9,194 nucleotides of DNA. Origin: Nitrospirota bacterium. Lineage in GTDB: Bacteria > Nitrospirota > Nitrospiria > Nitrospirales > Nitrospiraceae. Under the pieces are notes generated by a model, which searched no databases, had not been told where the DNA came from, and saw only the letters and a list, made by a program, of their open reading frames with translations. The stretch lies in the NCBI GenBank assembly GCA_004296865.1, contig SCVQ01000212.1, positions 1 to 9,194 on the forward strand, read 5' to 3'. Each line of letters begins with the position of its first letter. Within the stretch, counting starts at the first letter, position 1. Position numbers and translations under genes: made by a program. Below are positions 6,326 through 9,194 of the stretch, piece by piece.

Positions 6326-6354
6326 GTGACAGGGCTGCAAGACGGTTATACAAT
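6326..6354 (+). promoter_or_regulatory. Sigma70-type promoter for the HI0933-family gene
   Basis: GTGACA (6326-6331, 5 of 6 matches to TTGACA) and TACAAT (6349-6354, 5 of 6 to TATAAT) are separated by exactly 17 bases. The predicted start falls at about 6361-6364, at or immediately before the ATG at 6364, implying a leaderless message. Confidence 0.65.
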
Positions 6355-6363
6355 GTCCCTCGT

Positions 6364-7641
6364 ATGACGGCACAACCCCATGCCTTGGATAGGGCGGACA
6401 TCGCAATCATCGGGGCCGGGGCCGCGGGTTTGGCGGCGGGGATCTTCGCGGGGGAAGCGCGAGGGAGCCGCCCCTTGCGCATCGTGCTGCTGGATGGCGC
6501 CAGGACCGTCGGGGCGAAGATCCTGGTCTCCGGCGGCGGGCGGTGCAACGTGACCCATGACCGCGTGAGCCCTCGAGACTTTCAGAGTCTCCACGGTTCC
6601 CCCCACGTGATCCGCAACATCCTCGCCGCCTTTCCCGCCGAGGCCACGCGCGATTGGTTCGCCTCGTTGGGCGTCGCGCTCAAGCGCGAGGAAACCGGCA
6701 AGCTCTTTCCCGTCACGGATAAGGCGCGCACGGTGCTCGAGGCCTTGCTCCATCGCTGCCGAGAACTCGACGTGGCCATCCTGCCGGAGCACCGCGTGAC
6801 GGAGGTCGTTCCCTCCGATGTTGGCGGGTTTCGTGTCGTGCATGAGCAGGGCTCGCTTGCGGCCGGCCGGGTCATCATGGCCACAGGCGGGAAGTCGCTG
6901 CCGCGCACGGGAAGCGACGGGTATGGATGGGAAATTGTCCGCCGCCTCGGCCATACGGCCACGGCCACCTACCCGGCCCTGGTCCCCTTCGTGCTGGATA
7001 AGACGATGTTCCATGCCGAGCTCTCGGGCCTGTCACAGCTTGTGGAGTTGACCACCGTGGTTGCCGACAAACGCGTGGATCGCCGCAGCGGGTCCCTGCT
7101 CTGGACGCATGTCGGCGTGAGCGGGCCGGTGGTGATGGATGCCAGCCGCTTTTGGACTGCGACCCATGCGGAGGGCAAGCCCGTCGAGGTGCGCTGCAAT
7201 TTCTTGCCCGGGGTCGGCGTGGAAGAGGCCGAGCGACAGGTGATTGAGCAAGTAACGGCTCGGCCCAGGCTGACTCTCGGCAAGATGCTGGCGCAGCAGA
7301 TTCCCGAACGGCTTGCCGAACGCCTGTGCCGCGTCTGCGGAATCGAGCCGGGCATGCCGGCCGGCCAGTTGGATCGCGCATCACGACGCCGGCTGGTCCG
7401 TACCCTGACCGGTCTGGTCCTGCCGATCCTGCGCGACCGTGGGTGGAACGAGGCGGAAGGCACGGCCGGCGGCGTACCGCTGGACGAAATCGATTTCCGG
7501 ACCATGGAGTCCCGCGTCAGGCCGGGGCTCTACCTGATCGGGGAAATGCTCGACTGCGACGGCCGGATCGGCGGGTTCAACTTTCAGTGGGCCTGGGCCA
7601 CCGGCTATCTGGGCGGCCGGGCATCGGCCGCCGGCGCGTAA
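6364..7641 (+). CDS. HI0933/YhiN-family NAD(P)/FAD-dependent oxidoreductase
   Basis: This 425-residue cytoplasmic flavoprotein belongs to the HI0933-like family (often labelled aminoacetone oxidase family, or YhiN in E. coli). Diagnostic blocks are in order: GAGAAG FAD-binding loop (17-22), SGGGRCNVTH (56-65), GKLFPVTDKA (112-121), ATGGKSLPRTGSDGYG (173-188), THVGVSGP (248-255), GTAGGVPLDEID (366-377) and the C-terminal GEMLDCDGRIGGFNFQWAW (393-411). The true substrate of most members is not known. ATG 6364 gives the normal short lead before the FAD fold; no ribosome site precedes it, which fits the leaderless promoter. A methyltransferase gene follows after 29 bp and is probably cotranscribed. 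It belongs to a transcription unit separate from the upstream oxidoreductase. Family is certain; reaction is not. Confidence 0.94.
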   Translation: MTAQPHALDRADIAIIGAGAAGLAAGIFAGEARGSRPLRIVLLDGARTVGAKILVSGGGRCNVTHDRVSPRDFQSLHGSPHVIRNILAAFPAEATRDWFASLGVALKREETGKLFPVTDKARTVLEALLHRCRELDVAILPEHRVTEVVPSDVGGFRVVHEQGSLAAGRVIMATGGKSLPRTGSDGYGWEIVRRLGHTATATYPALVPFVLDKTMFHAELSGLSQLVELTTVVADKRVDRRSGSLLWTHVGVSGPVVMDASRFWTATHAEGKPVEVRCNFLPGVGVEEAERQVIEQVTARPRLTLGKMLAQQIPERLAERLCRVCGIEPGMPAGQLDRASRRRLVRTLTGLVLPILRDRGWNEAEGTAGGVPLDEIDFRTMESRVRPGLYLIGEMLDCDGRIGGFNFQWAWATGYLGGRASAAGA

Positions 7642-7670
7642 CACCCCGACCCTACCATCCGGGAGGCAGT

Positions 7671-8348
7671 ATGGCACGACCGTGGGAGGCGTTTTTCGAA
7701 CAGTATGACGCCGAGGGCCGGCTCTACAAACAGGCGCAAACATCCTCGCCCATGCGGGATCATCGCCGCGCATTCCGCGCACAGTTCAACGGTTCACTCA
7801 AGGGCAAGCGCCTGCTTGACGGGGGCTGCGGCTACGGAAGCGACCTGCCCTTTTACGCGAAGCGGGGCGCCAAGGTCTACGGCATCGATCCATCGAAGAC
7901 CATGATCGAGTTGGCGAAACAATCCTATCCGGATTTCCCCAACCTCTCGGTCCAGCCGGTGCAGAAGACCACGTTCCCGGACCGCTACTTCGACGTGGTC
8001 ACCAGCATCTATGCGCTGCACAACGCGCCGAACCTGCGGCAGGCGTTCCGGGAACTCCACCGGATTCTCAAGCCCAAGGGCGTGCTCCTCTTCCTGGTGC
8101 AGCACCCGCTGTTTGTGTTCCTTTTGAACAAGAACAAACGCTACCACGGCAAAGCCATGGTCCGTTTTACGATCCCGGATATGCGTCCCCCCTGCACGAT
8201 CGCTCAACCGGCACACACCTTTTCGGACTATTTCAACGAGTTCGTGCTCGAACGGTTTGAGCTGCAGGCCTTCGAAGAAGGCCATGAAGCGGTGCCTTTG
8301 TGGTTTTTGGCCAAGCTCCGCAAGCGCGAAACGCATCGGTGCCGATAG
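7671..8348 (+). CDS. Class I SAM-dependent methyltransferase
   Basis: The 225-residue product has a Rossmann-type methyltransferase core of the Methyltransf_11 type. The SAM loop is LLDGGCGYGSD (48-58), followed by the ribose-binding acidic residue in VYGIDPS (69-75), the strand FDVVTSIYALHNAP (107-120) and HRILKPKGVLLFLVQHP (130-146). Residues 147-225 form a substrate-specific cap with aromatic and basic residues (PLFVF, RYHGKAM, FSDYFNEFVLERF). GGGAGG four bases before ATG 7671 sets the start. The same frame reads back to 7326 inside the upstream gene, but that extension is a shadow. Small-molecule methylation is the usual role of this subfamily, but the sequence does not name the substrate. 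It lies between a flavoprotein and a small membrane protein in one apparent operon. Confidence 0.92.
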   Translation: MARPWEAFFEQYDAEGRLYKQAQTSSPMRDHRRAFRAQFNGSLKGKRLLDGGCGYGSDLPFYAKRGAKVYGIDPSKTMIELAKQSYPDFPNLSVQPVQKTTFPDRYFDVVTSIYALHNAPNLRQAFRELHRILKPKGVLLFLVQHPLFVFLLNKNKRYHGKAMVRFTIPDMRPPCTIAQPAHTFSDYFNEFVLERFELQAFEEGHEAVPLWFLAKLRKRETHRCR

Positions 8349-8387
8349 ACAAGACGGAACGTTCGGTGTACCTTGCGGGTGACACCG

Positions 8388-8612
8388 ATGCGCCAAGACG
8401 ATGTGATGACGAAGAGCCGGACCGGCGCCGTGGTTGCGCGCACGGTGGGAGTCGTCTGCATCGCGTTGGGTTTCGTCCTGGGGATGCGGGGACTGGAACA
8501 GCCCGATTCCATTTGGCTGCGGACCGCCTTGGGCCTGATCGTGACGGGCCTGCTGGCGCAGGGCTATGCGCTCTTTTGCACCTTGCGGCGAGTACGGGAC
8601 AAGAAGGATTGA
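8388..8612 (+). CDS. Small membrane protein with two predicted helices
   Basis: I recognise no family. The 74-residue product from ATG 8388 has two hydrophobic stretches: about residues 16-34 (ARTVGVVCIALGFVLGMRG region) and 46-68 (WLRTALGLIVTGLLAQGYAL region). A short loop, RGLEQPDSI, lies between them. The C-terminus is charged (RRVRDKKD), predicting cytoplasmic ends by the positive-inside rule. No strong ribosome site is present; ATG 8406 (MTKSRTG) is an equally possible start, and TTG 8373 is a longer one. A 6-bp inverted repeat (CGGTGT 8364-8369, ACACCG 8382-8387) abuts the ATG. The gene follows the methyltransferase by 39 bp. Codon-level evidence is only the maintained frame and the membrane pattern. 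Confidence 0.65.
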   Translation: MRQDDVMTKSRTGAVVARTVGVVCIALGFVLGMRGLEQPDSIWLRTALGLIVTGLLAQGYALFCTLRRVRDKKD

Positions 8613-8614
8613 AA

Positions 8615-8634
8615 GCGGGCGGCGCCCGCATTTT
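8615..8634 (+). terminator. Terminator-like hairpin
   Basis: GCGGGC (8615-8620), loop GGC and GCCCGC (8624-8629) form a tight 6-bp GC stem followed by ATTTT. It begins two bases after the stop of the small membrane protein. The short T-run makes it a plausible weak intrinsic terminator or attenuator ahead of the PilZ gene. Confidence 0.5.
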
Positions 8635-8650
8635 GGACTGAAGGGAACGG

Positions 8651-9187
8651 ATGAGACAGCCGCTGATCTGTCCTCAGTGCGGAAAAGACGCGGTGCTCAG
8701 GACCCTCTGCCGCTCGGTCGTCGAACGTGTCGTCAGTCCGCTGCTGGTTCCCTTTCGATGCCAATACTGCAGTCACAAGTTCCTGGCCCTGCGATGGGGG
8801 CGGCACTATCCTCGGCACCTCGTGGACCGTCGCGAGCGCCGTCGGATTCCGGTTCGGTTGGCGCTGTCTTTCTCGGGGGGCCGAGTCCAAGGGGAAGGGA
8901 CGATGATCGATCTGTCGATGGGAGGCTGTGCCATTCAAAGCCAGATGCCCGTGAAGATCGACGATATTTTTTACCTGAAGATCTACCTCGCTGAGCCGGA
9001 ACCGCCCCTTGAACTGGCCGCGATGGTCCGTTCGATCGGCTCCCAAGGGATCGGGCTCAAGTTTCTTCGCCCGGCTCAGGGGAACAAACGTCTGGCCGAG
9101 TTCCTGCGGACGCAAGGAGAAGCGGAGCTGCTTCCGGGGCCCGGTAAGAGCGGTCAGCTGACGGGCAAAGGGGCAATGCACGGATGA
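8651..9187 (+). CDS. Zinc-ribbon/PilZ-domain protein, predicted c-di-GMP receptor
   Basis: This 178-residue soluble protein joins two modules. Residues 7-40 form a zinc ribbon, with CPQC (C7, C10) and CQYC (C37, C40) at the two ends. Residues about 58-152 are a PilZ domain with the c-di-GMP binding signature: the Arg-rich DRRERRRIPVRL (59-70, RxxxR motif) and DLSMGG (87-92, DxSxxG motif). Both motifs are intact, so nucleotide binding is likely. There is no attached enzyme or membrane segment, so it probably acts as an effector through partner contacts. GAAGGGAA upstream of ATG 8651 is the ribosome site. The C-terminal ~25 residues (LLPGPGKSGQLTG) are flexible. It is preceded by a terminator-like hairpin, and its stop overlaps another ATG. 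This architecture is, from memory, common in Nitrospira-like genomes. Confidence 0.92.
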   Translation: MRQPLICPQCGKDAVLRTLCRSVVERVVSPLLVPFRCQYCSHKFLALRWGRHYPRHLVDRRERRRIPVRLALSFSGGRVQGEGTMIDLSMGGCAIQSQMPVKIDDIFYLKIYLAEPEPPLELAAMVRSIGSQGIGLKFLRPAQGNKRLAEFLRTQGEAELLPGPGKSGQLTGKGAMHG

Positions 9188-9194
9188 AGGTTGC
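9184..9194 (+). CDS. Start of a further gene (partial, off the right edge)
   Basis: ATG at 9184 overlaps the PilZ stop as ATGA, and AAAGGGG lies upstream at about 9167-9173. Only MKV can be read. The arrangement fits a coupled downstream gene, but the identity cannot be told. Confidence 0.35.

Noticed and set aside
7326..7670. N-terminal extension of the methyltransferase frame into the upstream flavoprotein gene
   Set aside because: The extension is Arg/Pro-rich, overlaps the conserved HI0933 C-terminus, and a good GGGAGG site sits before ATG 7671.

Overview
The window is GC-rich (roughly 60-65% by eye) bacterial chromosome with short gaps and small operons. It contains no mobile element, CRISPR array, rRNA or tRNA that I can see. 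The gene mix suggests a Nitrospirota (Nitrospira-like) genome: a zinc-ribbon/PilZ fusion protein, a MEKHLA-domain protein, a CBS-pair protein and an atypical CILRGC-type disulfide oxidoreductase. This placement is inference from gene style, not a database match. The content is metabolic and housekeeping plus small conserved proteins; I did not find a convincing new multi-gene defence or biosynthetic system.

Left part (1-1430, minus strand): the N-terminal 417 residues of LeuC (3-isopropylmalate dehydratase large subunit) run off the left edge. Upstream lie a strong extended -10 promoter (TGCTATAAT) and a 7-bp hairpin in the short 5' leader.

Middle left (1431-3218): a 64-residue Cys-cluster protein (+) is followed by a MEKHLA (PAS-like) domain protein (+), whose start codon overlaps the stop of a 17-codon upstream ORF (ATGA). 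Convergent to these on the minus strand are a DUF1653 protein and a tandem-CBS protein that may share a transcript. The convergent junction (2237-2298) carries short direct repeats and a small hairpin.

Centre (3219-6363): a 208-bp divergent region with inverted repeats separates DUF1653 from a plus-strand pair. The pair is SelO (protein AMP transferase, all catalytic residues present) and, 10 nt later, a class I FAD-dependent pyridine nucleotide-disulfide oxidoreductase with a non-standard redox motif. The tight coupling of a redox-linked AMPylator to a flavin disulfide reductase is the most interesting functional association here. A 9-bp stem-loop closes this unit.

Right part (6326-9194, plus strand): a good sigma70-like promoter drives an apparently leaderless HI0933/YhiN-family flavoprotein. 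It is followed at short spacing by a SAM methyltransferase, a two-helix small membrane protein, a hairpin that resembles a terminator, a zinc-ribbon/PilZ (c-di-GMP receptor) protein and the first codons of another gene overlapping it by ATGA.
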